From Lysobacterales bacterium RIFOXYA1_FULL_69_10 (GTDB lineage: Bacteria; Pseudomonadota; Gammaproteobacteria; Xanthomonadales; Xanthomonadaceae): a DNA stretch of 41,837 nucleotides. The DNA is taken from contig MIDV01000033.1 in NCBI GenBank assembly GCA_001830245.1, forward strand, positions 8,801-50,637. Direction: 5' to 3'. The notes under the pieces were generated by a model. That model saw only the letters and a list, made by a program, of their open reading frames with translations, ran no database searches and was not told the DNA's origin. The position numbers were made by a program, and so were the translations under genes. Of the stretch, positions 31,007 through 41,425 are shown piece by piece. Position 1 is the first letter of the stretch, and each line of letters begins with the position of its first letter.

Positions 31007-32347
31007 CTAGTCCCTGACCGCTGACGGCTGCGCCAGCAGGCTGCCCGCGTAGAACGCGGCCAGCAACAGTGTCAGCCCGCCCCAGAACGTCGAGTAGAAC
31101 GCCAGGTGGGTGTTCAGCGGGAACACCGTGACCGCCAGCGCCAGCATCGCCGGGCGTGCGTTCTCGCGCGAGGCGGCATCGGCGAAGCGCCACGCGCGCC
31201 ACGCCATCGCCGCGCCGGCCAGCCACAGCAGCAGGCCGAATACGCCGGTTTCACTCAAGACCTCGAGCACGATCTGGTGCGCATGCAGCGCGGGGCCATC
31301 GCCCCACGCGGCCACCTCGCCAGGCTCGGGATCGCAGGCGGGAAACGCCTCGCGGAAGCCGCGTGCGCCGACGCCGTTGACCGGGTGCTCGCGCACCATG
31401 CAGGTCGCCGCGCCCCAGATGCGGGATCGGCCTGAAAGCGCCATGTCGACACCGGCCTCGTCGGCCTGCAGCACATGCGTGGTGCGCACGATGCGCTCGC
31501 GCACCTGCGGTGAGGCCGCGGTCAGCACGACCAGCGCGATCGCACCGAAAGCGAATACGCCCAGCAGCTTGCGCCACCCCAACAGGCCCCAGCCCGAAAA
31601 CAGGATGACGAGGCCGTAGGTGATCCACGACGCCCGTGACCCGGCCAGCAGGATCACCAGCCCCACGGCCGCGGCGGCCACCAGCCAGCCGGTGGCGCCG
31701 AAGCGGCGCCCCGCCGCGAACAGCAGGAACGGCGACAGGCTGGCGAGCACCAGTCCGAGCTTGAGGTTGCAGGGGCCCAGGATGCCGCTGAGGCGGTCGA
31801 CGCTGGCGACCTCCTCGGCCGTGCACATGCCGTGGCCGCTGATCAGCTGCTTGATCGCGTCGATCCCGAAGAACAGCGGACTGGTGCCGAGGATGGCCTG
31901 CGCCAGCGCATCGACGGTCCAGACCGCCATGATCACGGCCAGCCCGCCGAAGGTGGTGCGCCGGCCACGGTCGTTGGCCACGGCGGACGCCGCCAGCCAC
32001 AGGAAGGGCAGGTAGCGCAGGTCGACGGCCGCCTCGCGCAGCGCGCGGCCCACGTCGACCGAGTCGAATGCCGACACCAGCTCCGGCAGCCAGTAGGCGA
32101 AGAACAGCACGCTGCTCAGGGCCCACGCCTGGTGGCTGAGCAGCTGCACGCCGCCGCGGAAGCGCGAGGCGATGAGCTGGTAGATCGCCACCAGTGCGCC
32201 GAGCACCAGCAGCGCCTCGGCATAGCCCGGCGCGGGCCACAGCGCGACGTGGGTCAGGATCCAGGCGGGCGCCCAGCGCCAGCCGGTGGCGACGGAGCGA
32301 CCCGACGGGGCGAGGTCAGCCGCGGGGGCGGTCGAGGAGTTCGGCAT
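31007..32347 (-). CDS. O-antigen ligase family (WaaL-like) membrane protein
   Basis: Polytopic; large periplasmic loop with ALSGRSRIWGAATCMVREHPVNGVGARGFREAF and HAHQIVLEVLSETGVFGLLLW, typical of Wzy_C/O-antigen ligase. Confidence 0.85.
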   Translation of the reverse strand: MPNSSTAPAADLAPSGRSVATGWRWAPAWILTHVALWPAPGYAEALLVLGALVAIYQLIASRFRGGVQLLSHQAWALSSVLFFAYWLPELVSAFDSVDVGRALREAAVDLRYLPFLWLAASAVANDRGRRTTFGGLAVIMAVWTVDALAQAILGTSPLFFGIDAIKQLISGHGMCTAEEVASVDRLSGILGPCNLKLGLVLASLSPFLLFAAGRRFGATGWLVAAAAVGLVILLAGSRASWITYGLVILFSGWGLLGWRKLLGVFAFGAIALVVLTAASPQVRERIVRTTHVLQADEAGVDMALSGRSRIWGAATCMVREHPVNGVGARGFREAFPACDPEPGEVAAWGDGPALHAHQIVLEVLSETGVFGLLLWLAGAAMAWRAWRFADAASRENARPAMLALAVTVFPLNTHLAFYSTFWGGLTLLLAAFYAGSLLAQPSAVRD

Positions 32348-33497
32348 AGACGGCAAGGGTAGCGTCCTGCATCGCCTGCAGGGTGTAGGGGATCGCGGGC
32401 GGCAACACGGGCGGATCGGCCAGCAATGCGATGGCCCTCGCTGCCAGCACCTCGGCGTCGAAGGCGGCCACCGCGCCCGAGGGCTGCAGTTGCCTCAGCA
32501 GTTCGCCCGCGCCGCCGTGGGCCCAGCCGAGCACGGGCCGGCCGACCGACAGCGCTTCAACGACGGTGCGGCCAAAGGCCTCGGGCTTGCGCGAGAGCTG
32601 CAGGACGAGGTCGCTGGCTGCGTAGGCGCGGGCGATCGCGTCGGTCGGCGCGGTGAACGCGACCGCGTCCGCCACGCCCAGCGCAGCGGCGTCGCGCTCA
32701 AGCTCGGCGAGGTAGGCCTCGCGTCCGCGTTCGCGCGCGCCCGGCAGCCACAGGCGTGCATCCACGCCGCGGCCCCGGACGGCGGTCAGCAGCGCCAGTG
32801 CATCGGCGTGTCCCTTCAGGCGGGTGCCGCGTCCGGGCAACAGCAGCAGCGGGCCCGTGCCGTCCAGCGCCGGATGCAGCGACGTCACCCATGCGCGCGC
32901 ATCGGCATCGGGCCGCGGTGCCCGGGGGAAGTCGGCCGGGTCGATGCCGCGCGGGATGACGCGCAACCGCGCCGGGTCGGTCGCGGGGTAGTGCCGCAGC
33001 ACGTAGTCGCGCACGGTGCCGGAGACGCAGATGACGCGCTCGCCACGGGTCATCACCGCGCTGTAGCGCGAGGGCGCGTTCAGCCCGTGCACGGTCGTGA
33101 CCAAGCGCGGGCGCGCGGCGGCGTCCATGCCCGCGATGGCGCGCAGGCCCACCCACGCGGGCAGGCGCGAGCGCGCGTGCACCACGTCGACGCGCTCGCG
33201 CTGCAACAGCGCGCGAAGGGGTCGGATCTGGCGGAGAGTCAGCAGCGATTTGCGGCCGATGTCGAGGGTGACGTGTTCGGCGCCAATCGCTTGCAGGCGC
33301 GGCACGAGGCGGCCGCCGGCGGAGACGACGATGGCGCGATGGCCGGCTGCGACCAGCGCCTGGGCGATTTCCAGGGTCGAACGCTCGACGCCGCCCGATT
33401 CCAGCGCGGGCAGCAGCTGCACGACGGTGCGTGGCGCGCCGTCGCGTACCGGTCGGCCGGGGTCGGCGTCGGGCAGCTGGCTGGTCACGGCCGCCAC
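32316..33497 (-). CDS. glycosyltransferase family 4 (GT-B)
   Basis: LLPALESGGVERSTLEIAQALVAAGHRAIVVS...RLRVIPRGIDPADF...LQLSRKPEAFGRTVVEALSVGRPVLGWAHGGAGELL; GTG start. Confidence 0.88.
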   Translation of the reverse strand: MAAVTSQLPDADPGRPVRDGAPRTVVQLLPALESGGVERSTLEIAQALVAAGHRAIVVSAGGRLVPRLQAIGAEHVTLDIGRKSLLTLRQIRPLRALLQRERVDVVHARSRLPAWVGLRAIAGMDAAARPRLVTTVHGLNAPSRYSAVMTRGERVICVSGTVRDYVLRHYPATDPARLRVIPRGIDPADFPRAPRPDADARAWVTSLHPALDGTGPLLLLPGRGTRLKGHADALALLTAVRGRGVDARLWLPGARERGREAYLAELERDAAALGVADAVAFTAPTDAIARAYAASDLVLQLSRKPEAFGRTVVEALSVGRPVLGWAHGGAGELLRQLQPSGAVAAFDAEVLAARAIALLADPPVLPPAIPYTLQAMQDATLAVYAELLDRPRG

Positions 33498-33513
33498 CGG
33501 GTCGTGGCCGGGC

Positions 33514-33711
33514 TCAGTCCTCGAGCACGAAGTGCGCGCCGCAGTACGGGCACTGGCACTCGCGCTCGGCTTCGACCGGCAGGTACACCCGCGGGTGCGA
33601 GTTCCACAGCGCCATCGACGGCAGCGGGCAGCTCAGCGGCAGGTCCGCGCGGGTGACGGTGTAACGGCGCTCGGCGTTGGCCTGGGTCGGATGGTCGTGG
33701 GCGGCGGTCAT
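33514..33711 (-). CDS. small zinc-finger domain protein (CHCC type)
   Basis: 65 aa with LPLSCPLPSMALWNSHPRVYLPVEAERECQCPYCGAHFVL. Confidence 0.85.
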   Translation of the reverse strand: MTAAHDHPTQANAERRYTVTRADLPLSCPLPSMALWNSHPRVYLPVEAERECQCPYCGAHFVLED

Positions 33712-33768
33712 GGCGGTCGTGTCTCGCGGGGGCCGCAGTCTACCAGCCGGCCCCGTGCGGCGGCCGGC

Positions 33769-34479
33769 TCAGGCCGGCAGGTCGAACACCAGCGCCACCG
33801 CCTGGCCGGTACCTGCGCCGGTCGACTCCAACGCCAGCTCACCGGCCTCGTCAACCAGCCCGAGCGCATCACCGGCGCCCAGCGCATACCCGTTGACCGC
33901 CAGGTCGCCGGCCACGACCTGCACCCAGTAGCGCCGCCCGGCCTGCAGCGGACGCCCGAGTGCTTCGCCCTCGTCCAGCCGTGCCTCGAACAGGCGCGCG
34001 TCCTGCCGGATCGCCAGGCTGTCGTCGTGCCCGTCGGGCGAGGCCATCAGCGTCCACGCCCCGCCGCCGTCGCTGGCCGCCCGCTGGGCGTACGCCGGCG
34101 GTGCGTTGACGCGGTCGGGTTGCAGCCAGATCTGCAGGAAGTGCACGGGCTGCTGGTCGGATGCGTTGAATTCGCTGTGTTCCACGCCGTGGCCGGCGCT
34201 CATCCACTGCAGCTCGCCCGGGCCGATGACGCCGCCCCCGCCGGTGCTGTCGCGGTGCGCCAGCCCTCCGGAGACCACGTAACTAAGGATCTCCATGTTG
34301 GCGTGGCGGTGCGGCGCGAACCCGCCACCGCCCGCCACTCGGTCCTCGTTGATCACGCGCAGCACGCCGAAGCCCATCCACGCCGGGTCGTAGTAGTGCC
34401 CGAAGGAGAACGTGTGGTGGCTGTCCAGCCAGTCGGTCCGGACATGGCCGCGCTCGGCGGCCGGGCGGTGGACGATCAT
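33769..34479 (-). CDS. pirin family (YhhW-like cupin) protein
   Basis: HTFSFGHYYDPAWMGFGVLRVINEDRVAGGGGFAPHRHANMEILSYVVSGGLAHRDS metal-binding cupin motif. Confidence 0.92.
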   Translation of the reverse strand: MIVHRPAAERGHVRTDWLDSHHTFSFGHYYDPAWMGFGVLRVINEDRVAGGGGFAPHRHANMEILSYVVSGGLAHRDSTGGGGVIGPGELQWMSAGHGVEHSEFNASDQQPVHFLQIWLQPDRVNAPPAYAQRAASDGGGAWTLMASPDGHDDSLAIRQDARLFEARLDEGEALGRPLQAGRRYWVQVVAGDLAVNGYALGAGDALGLVDEAGELALESTGAGTGQAVALVFDLPA

Positions 34480-34494
34480 CGTGGTGCGCTCCGC

Positions 34495-35085
34495 TTACTC
34501 GGCAGCGTCGGGCTTGGGCACCACCGCCTCGGTGGTGATGCGGATCTGCACGTCGTCGCTGACGTTGGGCGCGTACAGGCCCAGGCCGAAGTCGGTGCGC
34601 TTGACGGTGGTGGTCGCGTCGAAACCGGCCGCGGGGCGCTTGGCCATCGGCTGCTCACCGACCTTGTTGATCGTGGTGTCGAGCACGACCTCCTTGGTGA
34701 TTCCGCGGATCGTCAGGTCGCCGATCACGCGCAACTTGCCCTCGCCCGCCGCCTCCACGCGTGTGCTCTTGAACGTCACCTGCGGGTGGTTGGCCGCATC
34801 GAAGAAGTCGTCGCTGCGCAGGTGCTCGTTGAACGCCGGCACGTGCGCCTCCAGGCCGCTCAGCGGCAGCGTGACTTCCACCGAGGACTGGCCGACGTTA
34901 TCCGGGTCGTAGGTGATCGCACCTTCGGCATCACCGAAGTGGGCGATCGGGTTGGAGAAGCCGAAGTGGCTCCACTGCGCGGTGACGTCGGTGTGGTTGG
35001 GGTCGATCTTGTACGTCACCGGCGCGGCGGCCAGCGGTGCGGCGAAGGCGGTCAGCAGTGCGGCGGTCAGGAGCAGGCGCTTCAT
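34495..35085 (-). CDS. YceI family periplasmic protein
   Basis: Signal peptide then YKIDPNHTDVTAQWSHFGFSNPIAHF...SSVEVTLPLSGLEAHVPAFNEHL. Confidence 0.93.
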   Translation of the reverse strand: MKRLLLTAALLTAFAAPLAAAPVTYKIDPNHTDVTAQWSHFGFSNPIAHFGDAEGAITYDPDNVGQSSVEVTLPLSGLEAHVPAFNEHLRSDDFFDAANHPQVTFKSTRVEAAGEGKLRVIGDLTIRGITKEVVLDTTINKVGEQPMAKRPAAGFDATTTVKRTDFGLGLYAPNVSDDVQIRITTEAVVPKPDAAE

Positions 35086-35125
35086 GTGGGATCTCCGGTG
35101 GGGTGGGACGGGATGGCGCGCGGCA

Positions 35126-35713
35126 TCACTCGATGCGTGCGGCCTCGTCGAAGGACAGGCGCGGCGAGCGCGGGAACAGCTTGGCGGTATCGCCGTGGCC
35201 CAGGTTGATCAGGAAGTTGGACTTGATGGCGGTGCCGGCGAAGAACGCCTCGTCGACCTTGGCGTTGTTGAAGCCCGACATCGGGCCGGTGTCCAGGCCC
35301 AGCGCGCGCGCGGCCAGGATCACGTAGGCGCCCTGCAGGCTGCCGTTGCGGAACGCGGCCTCGCGGCGGCCCTCGCGCGGGCCCTCGAACCAGCTCTTGG
35401 CATCGGTGTGCGGGAACAGGTACGGCAGCTTCTCGTGGAAGTCCTCGTCATGGGCGACGATCACCGTGACCGGCGCGGCCATGGTCTTGGCACGGTTGCC
35501 CTCGTCCAGCGCCGGCTCCAGCTTCGCTTTCGCCGCGGCCGACTTCACGAACACCAGCCGCGCCGGCGTCATGTTGGCGCTGGTCGGGCCCCACTTGGCC
35601 AGGTCGTACAGCTGCCGCAGGGTGTCATCGCTGACTTCGCCGCCCAGCTCGTTGTGGGTGCGGGCGGTGCGGAAGATCTGGTCGAGCGAAGCGTCGGGCA
35701 GCGGCTTGGACAT
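35126..35713 (-). CDS. malonic semialdehyde reductase (RutE-like) nitroreductase
   Basis: [46 protein letters not shown]...[20 protein letters not shown]. Confidence 0.9.
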   Translation of the reverse strand: MSKPLPDASLDQIFRTARTHNELGGEVSDDTLRQLYDLAKWGPTSANMTPARLVFVKSAAAKAKLEPALDEGNRAKTMAAPVTVIVAHDEDFHEKLPYLFPHTDAKSWFEGPREGRREAAFRNGSLQGAYVILAARALGLDTGPMSGFNNAKVDEAFFAGTAIKSNFLINLGHGDTAKLFPRSPRLSFDEAARIE

Positions 35714-35850
35714 GCGGTTCTCCTGGTGCGTAGCGGTACAGCGTCGGTGCCCGGATGCGCAGGTGTGCGCGGGCAACGCCGAGGCCGGCCAGTGTAAAGT
35801 CTTGCCCGCAGCGCAACAGACGGCACCTTCGGAACGGATTGAACACACCC

Positions 35851-36804
35851 ATGCAACAACGATCGCCCGCGACCTGGACGCTCACCGACGGCAACGCCGG
35901 CAACGTGCGCCAGACCGACGCGCTGGCGCGGGCCCTCGGCCTGGACACGCGCGCGTGGGCCCTGGAGGCGCGCGCGCCCTGGGCATGGTGGGCGCCGCGG
36001 CGGTTTCCGGGCGATGCGGGTGCGTTCGGCCCGGATTTCCAGCGCGCGATGGCGCAACCGCCGGAACTGGCCATCGGCTGCGGCCGGCGCGCGGCCCTCG
36101 CGACGCGCCTGCTCGGCGCCCGCGGCGTGCGCACGGTGCAGATCCTTGCGCCGCGCATCGCGCCGCGGCACTGGGACCTGGTGATCGCGCCCGAGCACGA
36201 CGGTTTGGACGGCGCCAACGTCATCCGCACCCGGGGCAGCCTCAATCCGGTGGACGACCTGTGGCTGGCCGCGGCACGGCGCGAGTTCGCCGCGTTGGGC
36301 GAGTTCCCGCGGCCGCGCACCGCCCTGCTGCTGGGTGGACACAGCCGGCACTCCAACTTCGACAGCGCGCTGCTGGGCCAGGCCGCGGCACGCATCGGCG
36401 CGGCGGTCGCGCGCGAAGGCGGCAGCGTGCTGGCCACGGCCTCGCGCCGCACGCCGGCCACCGCGCGCACCCACCTGCGCGAGCGCTTCCTGGGCATCCC
36501 CGGCGTGGTCTGGACCGGCATCGAACCCGGCCCCAATCCCTACCCGGGACTGCTGGCGTGGGCCGACCGCATCGTGTGCACCGCCGACTCGGTCAACATG
36601 CTGTCGGAGGCCTGCGCGACCGAAGTGCCGGTGTTCGTGGCCGGCACCGAGGCGCTGCACGGCCGGCCGCGCCGCTTCCTCGACAGCCTGCTCGGCAGCG
36701 GCCGCGTGCGCCTGCTGGACGATGCGCTGGTCGACTGGCCGGTAACCCCCCTGCGCGAGACCGCGCGCGTCGCGGCTGAAGTGCAGGCGCGGCTGGCGTT
36801 GTAG
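35851..36804 (+). CDS. mitochondrial-fission ELM1-like family protein
   Basis: [22 protein letters not shown]...[25 protein letters not shown] typical of ELM1. Confidence 0.88.
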   Translation: MQQRSPATWTLTDGNAGNVRQTDALARALGLDTRAWALEARAPWAWWAPRRFPGDAGAFGPDFQRAMAQPPELAIGCGRRAALATRLLGARGVRTVQILAPRIAPRHWDLVIAPEHDGLDGANVIRTRGSLNPVDDLWLAAARREFAALGEFPRPRTALLLGGHSRHSNFDSALLGQAAARIGAAVAREGGSVLATASRRTPATARTHLRERFLGIPGVVWTGIEPGPNPYPGLLAWADRIVCTADSVNMLSEACATEVPVFVAGTEALHGRPRRFLDSLLGSGRVRLLDDALVDWPVTPLRETARVAAEVQARLAL

Positions 36805-36925
36805 ACGGCAGGGAAGGCGGCATCGGAAGCGGGGGATACGGGCCCCGCCGCGCGCCTGGAACACGGAGCCCGGGCGCCCAGGACGAAAGCAGGCAGGACG
36901 CGCGTTGCCGCCCCCCGGTCATGGC

Positions 36926-39736
36926 CTAGTCGCCGCGCAGCCCTGCCGGGAAATCCAGCTCGTGGTTTCGCGCGACCTCGCGAATCGCCGCGCGCGCGGC
37001 CTCGATGCCGTCGTCCAACGGCACGCGTCGCGAGCGGCGGTCGAGCGTGCATTCCAGCCCGCGCGCTAGCAACGTGGCATGCGCGTCGCGCAACCGGTCG
37101 GCGTCGGCCGCCTCGACCACGCCTTCGGACTCCACGGCTTCGATCAGCACGGGCGTCGCGCGCGGGGACAGCAGTGCCGGCCGCGCCGCGGCATGGCCCA
37201 GCACGAGCGCCTGCAGCAGGAACTCCAGGTCCACCAGCCCGCCCTCGCCCTGCTTCAGGTCGAAGCCGTCCGGGCCGCTGCGGTCGAGTTCGCCGCGCAT
37301 GCGCGCGCGCATCTGCAGGATGTCCGCGTGCAACGCTGCGGCGTCGCGTGGCCGCGCCAGGGTCTCACCGCGCACGCGCTCGAAGGCCTTGCACAGGTCC
37401 GCATCGCCACCCACGCAGCGCGCGCGCACCAGCGCCTGGTGCTCCCATGTCCACGCACGATGGGCCTGGTAATCGGCGTAGCTGGACAGGCTGGACACCA
37501 GCAGCCCACCGGCGCCGTCGGGCCGCAGGCGCACGTCGACTTCGAACAGGTGGCCGGCCCCGGTCGGCGTGTCCAGCAGCGCGACGATCTTCTGCGCCAG
37601 CCGCACGAACCAGCGCGACGCGTCCAGCGGACGTGCGCCATCGGACATCGCCTCGGCGGGCGCGTCATACAGGAACACGAGGTCGAGGTCCGAGCCGAAC
37701 CCCAGTTCCTCCCCACCCAGGCTGCCGTAGCCGATCACCGCGAAGCGCGCGCCCGGCACGCGGCCGTGGCGCGTGGCGATCTCGCGTTCGGCCAGCGCCA
37801 GTACGCGCCGCACCACGCCGTCGGCCAGCCAGGCCAGCTGCCGCGCGCTGTCGGCCGCGCCCTGCCGGCCGTCGCGCAGCGCCATCGCGATGCGGAATCC
37901 CAGCGCCTGGCGCAGCTCGTTCAAGGCCTGCAACGTGGCTTCGGTGTCGGTGCCGAACGCGTTGTCCGGGTCGACGCCCGCGCACAGCTCGAGCAGTTCC
38001 GTGCGATCGGGCAGCGGGCCGGAGACGCGCACGTCGAGCAGCTCGTCCAGCAACAGCGGGTAGGCGGCCAGGCGCTCGGCGAGCAGCGCGCTGTGCTCGA
38101 CCACGTCCACCAGCCGCGCCAGCGCCGTGGGCTCCTCGTCCAGCAACGCCAGGTAGGCGCTGCGGCGCAGGATGTTGTGCAGCATCGCCAGCAGTCGGCG
38201 CAACGCCAGCATCGGTTCGCCCGACGATGCGGCACCGTGCAGCAGCGCCGGCAACACGCGGTCCAGGCGCGCGCGCGTGGCGTCGGACAGGCCCGCCACG
38301 CTCGGACGCCGGGCGAAGTCGCGCAGGACGGCGTCGGCCGACTCGGCATCCTCGAACCCCGCCTCGCCCAGCACGTCGCCGTTGCCGGCCTCGGGTAACG
38401 CACGCCAGTACGCGGCCAACGCATCGGGGGCGTCGTGCTTGCGGCGAGGTGCCAGCAACGCGGCGAACTCCTCCGCCACCACCGCGCGCTGCGCGTCCAG
38501 CGCGGCCAGCAGCGCCGGCCAGTCCTCGTACCCCAGCCCGCGTGCGATCCGCTCGCGGTCCAGCGGATCCTGCGGCAGGGCATGCACCTGCGCGTCGCGC
38601 AACATCTGCAGCCGGTTTTCGAGGCGGCGCAGGAAGCCGTACGCGGCGCGGAGCGCCTCGCCGGCCGTGGGCTCGATCTGGTTGGCCTCCACCAGCGCAT
38701 CCAGCGCAGCCATCGACTGGCGCCCCCGCAGTTCGGGTTCGCGGCCGCCTCGGATCAGCTGCAGCGCCTGCACGAGGAACTCGATCTCGCGGATGCCACC
38801 GGGCCCGCGCTTGATGTCGTCGGCCAGTTCCTTGCGCGCGACTTCCGCGGCGATCGAGGCCTTCATCGCGCGCAGGCCGTCGAGCGCGCCGAAATCCAGG
38901 TAGCGCCGGTAGACGAACGGACGCAGCGACTCCAGGAACCGCTCACCGGCCTCGATATCGCCCGCCACCGGCCGGGCCTTCTGCCACGCATAGCGCTCCC
39001 AGTCGCGGCCCTCGTGCTGGAAGTACTGCTCCAACGCCGGGAACGACCACGCCACGCGTCCGGCACTGCCATAGGGCCGCAGCCGCAGGTCGACGCGGTG
39101 GCAGAAGCCGTCGGCGGTGACCTCGTCCAGCATCCGCCCCAGCTGCTGCGCCAGACGGGTGAAGTAGCCCTCCGCGTCCAGCGGCCGCGGTCCATCGGAC
39201 ATGCCGCCCGCCTCGTAGCCATGGACCAGGTCGATGTCGGAACTGAAGTTCAGCGCTTCGCCACCGAGTTTGCCCAGCCCGAACACCACCAGACGTTGCA
39301 TGCGGCCGACGGCATCGCGCACCGCGCCGTGGCGCTGCGCGAAGTCGGCTTCCAGCGCGTCCAGCGCCAGTTGCAGGCAGCGGTCGGCCAGGCGCGTGCT
39401 GCCGGCCAGCGTGTCTTCGACCGTGTCCAGGCCCAGCACGTCGCGCCACACCAGCCTCGTGGACTCGGCGACACGGTAGCCCCGCAGCTGCGCCATCCAC
39501 CGGTCGCGCTCCCCCGCATGCAGGACCGGTGAGGCAATCGGCGCACTGGAGTCGTCAAGGAAGGTCGCCAGCAACGACGGCTGCCGCACCAGCGTGTCGA
39601 TGGCGAAGTCGCTGGCGACCGCGACGCGCGCGAGCTGGGGGGTGTATTCGTTCGCGTCGGCGTCGGGCGGGAACGCGCCCGCGGCACGCAGTCGTTCCAT
39701 CGCGCGGGCGGTGAGGTCATCGAGCGCTTTCTGCAT
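36926..39736 (-). CDS. glnE: bifunctional glutamine synthetase adenylyltransferase/adenylyl-removing enzyme
   Basis: About 936 aa with two nucleotidyltransferase motifs ([20 protein letters not shown] and [24 protein letters not shown]). Confidence 0.96.
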   Translation of the reverse strand: MQKALDDLTARAMERLRAAGAFPPDADANEYTPQLARVAVASDFAIDTLVRQPSLLATFLDDSSAPIASPVLHAGERDRWMAQLRGYRVAESTRLVWRDVLGLDTVEDTLAGSTRLADRCLQLALDALEADFAQRHGAVRDAVGRMQRLVVFGLGKLGGEALNFSSDIDLVHGYEAGGMSDGPRPLDAEGYFTRLAQQLGRMLDEVTADGFCHRVDLRLRPYGSAGRVAWSFPALEQYFQHEGRDWERYAWQKARPVAGDIEAGERFLESLRPFVYRRYLDFGALDGLRAMKASIAAEVARKELADDIKRGPGGIREIEFLVQALQLIRGGREPELRGRQSMAALDALVEANQIEPTAGEALRAAYGFLRRLENRLQMLRDAQVHALPQDPLDRERIARGLGYEDWPALLAALDAQRAVVAEEFAALLAPRRKHDAPDALAAYWRALPEAGNGDVLGEAGFEDAESADAVLRDFARRPSVAGLSDATRARLDRVLPALLHGAASSGEPMLALRRLLAMLHNILRRSAYLALLDEEPTALARLVDVVEHSALLAERLAAYPLLLDELLDVRVSGPLPDRTELLELCAGVDPDNAFGTDTEATLQALNELRQALGFRIAMALRDGRQGAADSARQLAWLADGVVRRVLALAEREIATRHGRVPGARFAVIGYGSLGGEELGFGSDLDLVFLYDAPAEAMSDGARPLDASRWFVRLAQKIVALLDTPTGAGHLFEVDVRLRPDGAGGLLVSSLSSYADYQAHRAWTWEHQALVRARCVGGDADLCKAFERVRGETLARPRDAAALHADILQMRARMRGELDRSGPDGFDLKQGEGGLVDLEFLLQALVLGHAAARPALLSPRATPVLIEAVESEGVVEAADADRLRDAHATLLARGLECTLDRRSRRVPLDDGIEAARAAIREVARNHELDFPAGLRGD

Positions 39737-39767
39737 CCGACGATGATGGCATGGGCCAGACGGCAGA

Positions 39768-39792
39768 ACGCCCGCCACCGGGGCGGGCGTCT
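39768..39792. terminator. hairpin downstream of S8 peptidase 1, possible terminator
   Basis: ACGCCCGCC...GGCGGGCGT-type stem (acgcccgccaccggggcgggcgt); weak T-tract. Confidence 0.5.
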
Positions 39793-39844
39793 GCACGGGC
39801 CGGGGGCGATCCTTCGCCGCCGGCCGTTCCGGAGTCGATACCGG

Positions 39845-41185
39845 TTACAGCGACTGGTCGGCGTTGACGCGGCCGCGGCCGAAGTACTCGTCCGTTCCGC
39901 GCTCGCCGATATCGTCGGCACCGCGACGCAGTGCTTCCTCGACCTGGCTGGGCGCCATCTCGCCGCCGGCCGCGCCGATCAGCAGGGCCGCCACGCCTGC
40001 GACATGGGGAGCCGCCATGCTGGTGCCGCCGGCCCATGCCCAACCGTTGTTGGAGGTGCTGAAGACGTAGTCGAACACGTAGCAGGGGACGGCGACGCCG
40101 GCCACCACGCAGCCTTCGTTGGTCGGATACATGTCATCGCCGCCCGGCGCGGCCAAATGAACGATCCGCCGCCCGTAGCTGGTGTAGGTCGTGGCGATGT
40201 CCAGGTCCGTCGTCGGGTCCAGGGCCCAGCCGATCGGCGCCGTGGCAGACACGGCCAGCACGCCGTAGACCTGAGCCGGGAAGCCCATGAGGCGGCTGCC
40301 GTCGGGCGCGGTGGCGGTGTCGTAATTGATGGCGTCGTTGCCGGCGGATGCGATGACCGTCGCGTTCTGGCTGCGCGCGTATTGGACGGCACGCGTGACC
40401 GCATGGACCAGTTCGTTGGTGTCCTGGTTCAGCGGCAGGCCGCCCCGCACGCCCAGGCTCATGTTGATGACGTCGGCGCCGGCATCGGCGGCGTAGGTGA
40501 TGCCGCTGATGATGCTGTCGAAGCTGCCGCTGCCCGTAAATGCCGACAGCACTTTTACGGAGAAGTAGTCCGCGTCGGGTGCGACACCGATCGTGCCGAA
40601 CGCGTTATCGGCGGCCGCGACGGTGCCGGCGACATGGGTGCCGTGGTTGAAGCCACCCGGAAGCGTGCACACCGCCTCACCCGGAACGAAGGATGCGTTC
40701 AGCCCGGCCAGGTTGTTGGGGACCATGTCGGGATGGTCGCAATCCAGGCCCGAGTCCAGGATCGCCACCGTGGCACCTGCGCCGCGAAAGCCCCGGTTCC
40801 AGGCCTCGACGGCGTCGATGGCGTCATGGCCCCACTGCAGGTCGAAGTAGAAGTCGTCGTCACCGCTGGTGGGCGGATTGGAGGCGGTCTCCTGGAAGTC
40901 CCGGCTGATGGCTTCGGGAATATCGAACTGCAGCGAGATGTCCTTCACCGCCGAACGGATGCCCGGCACGCGCGCGGCGCGGCTGCCGAACCCGTCGTCG
41001 GCCTCCACGATCGCCACGCCGATCTGCGGGAAGCGCCGCAGCACCTGGCCACCGTTGGCTTCCATCTTCTGTGCCAGCGCCTGGTCGAACGCCAGTGCCT
41101 TGGCCTGGACCACGTAGGTGGCCGCCTGCGCACCGCCGGCCACCAACGCGGCCGCAATGCCTGTTGCGAGGACTAGAACCTTCAT
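39845..41185 (-). CDS. S8 family (subtilisin-like) serine peptidase, secreted
   Basis: Signal peptide, I9-like propeptide, catalytic triad motifs VAILDSGLD, NHGTHVAGTVAA, GTSMAAPHVAG. Confidence 0.95.
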   Translation of the reverse strand: MKVLVLATGIAAALVAGGAQAATYVVQAKALAFDQALAQKMEANGGQVLRRFPQIGVAIVEADDGFGSRAARVPGIRSAVKDISLQFDIPEAISRDFQETASNPPTSGDDDFYFDLQWGHDAIDAVEAWNRGFRGAGATVAILDSGLDCDHPDMVPNNLAGLNASFVPGEAVCTLPGGFNHGTHVAGTVAAADNAFGTIGVAPDADYFSVKVLSAFTGSGSFDSIISGITYAADAGADVINMSLGVRGGLPLNQDTNELVHAVTRAVQYARSQNATVIASAGNDAINYDTATAPDGSRLMGFPAQVYGVLAVSATAPIGWALDPTTDLDIATTYTSYGRRIVHLAAPGGDDMYPTNEGCVVAGVAVPCYVFDYVFSTSNNGWAWAGGTSMAAPHVAGVAALLIGAAGGEMAPSQVEEALRRGADDIGERGTDEYFGRGRVNADQSL

Positions 41186-41193
41186 TGCTCTCT

Positions 41194-41239
41194 CTCCGGA
41201 TAACGTGCGCGACTCGCGTCGCGGTTATCTCCCCCGGAG
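41194..41239 (-). promoter_or_regulatory. Shine-Dalgarno-sequestering leader hairpin of the S8 peptidase gene
   Basis: Leader RNA CUCCG-GGGGA-GAUAAC-CGCGAC-GCGA-GUCGCG-CAC-GUUAUC-CGGAG-AGAGAGCA-AUG forms stems of 5+6+6 bp with a GCGA tetraloop; CGGAG is the SD. Confidence 0.6.
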
Positions 41240-41371
41240 GCCGACATTAGCGGTCCGGCGCGGGACCGCAAGGCACGTAGTCAACGCCCGAAACCGGCCA
41301 CGGCCGATACCCGCGCGGGATTTGCCGACGGCGGCGCAGACGTTCGCAACCCCTTCCCGCATCCGCAACGA

Positions 41372-41399
41372 AACGGGGCCGCCTTGCGGCGGCCCCGTT
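41372..41399 (-). terminator. strong hairpin terminator downstream of S8 peptidase 2
   Basis: AACGGGGCCGCC-TTGC-GGCGGCCCCGTT; the minus strand continues into TTTCGTTG. Confidence 0.8.
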
Positions 41400-41425
41400 G
41401 GCCTGCAACAGCCTGGGTCAGGTCC

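Noticed and set aside
36805-36925. Possible small gene between the ELM1-like gene and glnE
   Set aside because: No ORF with a credible start, SD and composition; the gap is a convergent 3' intergenic region.
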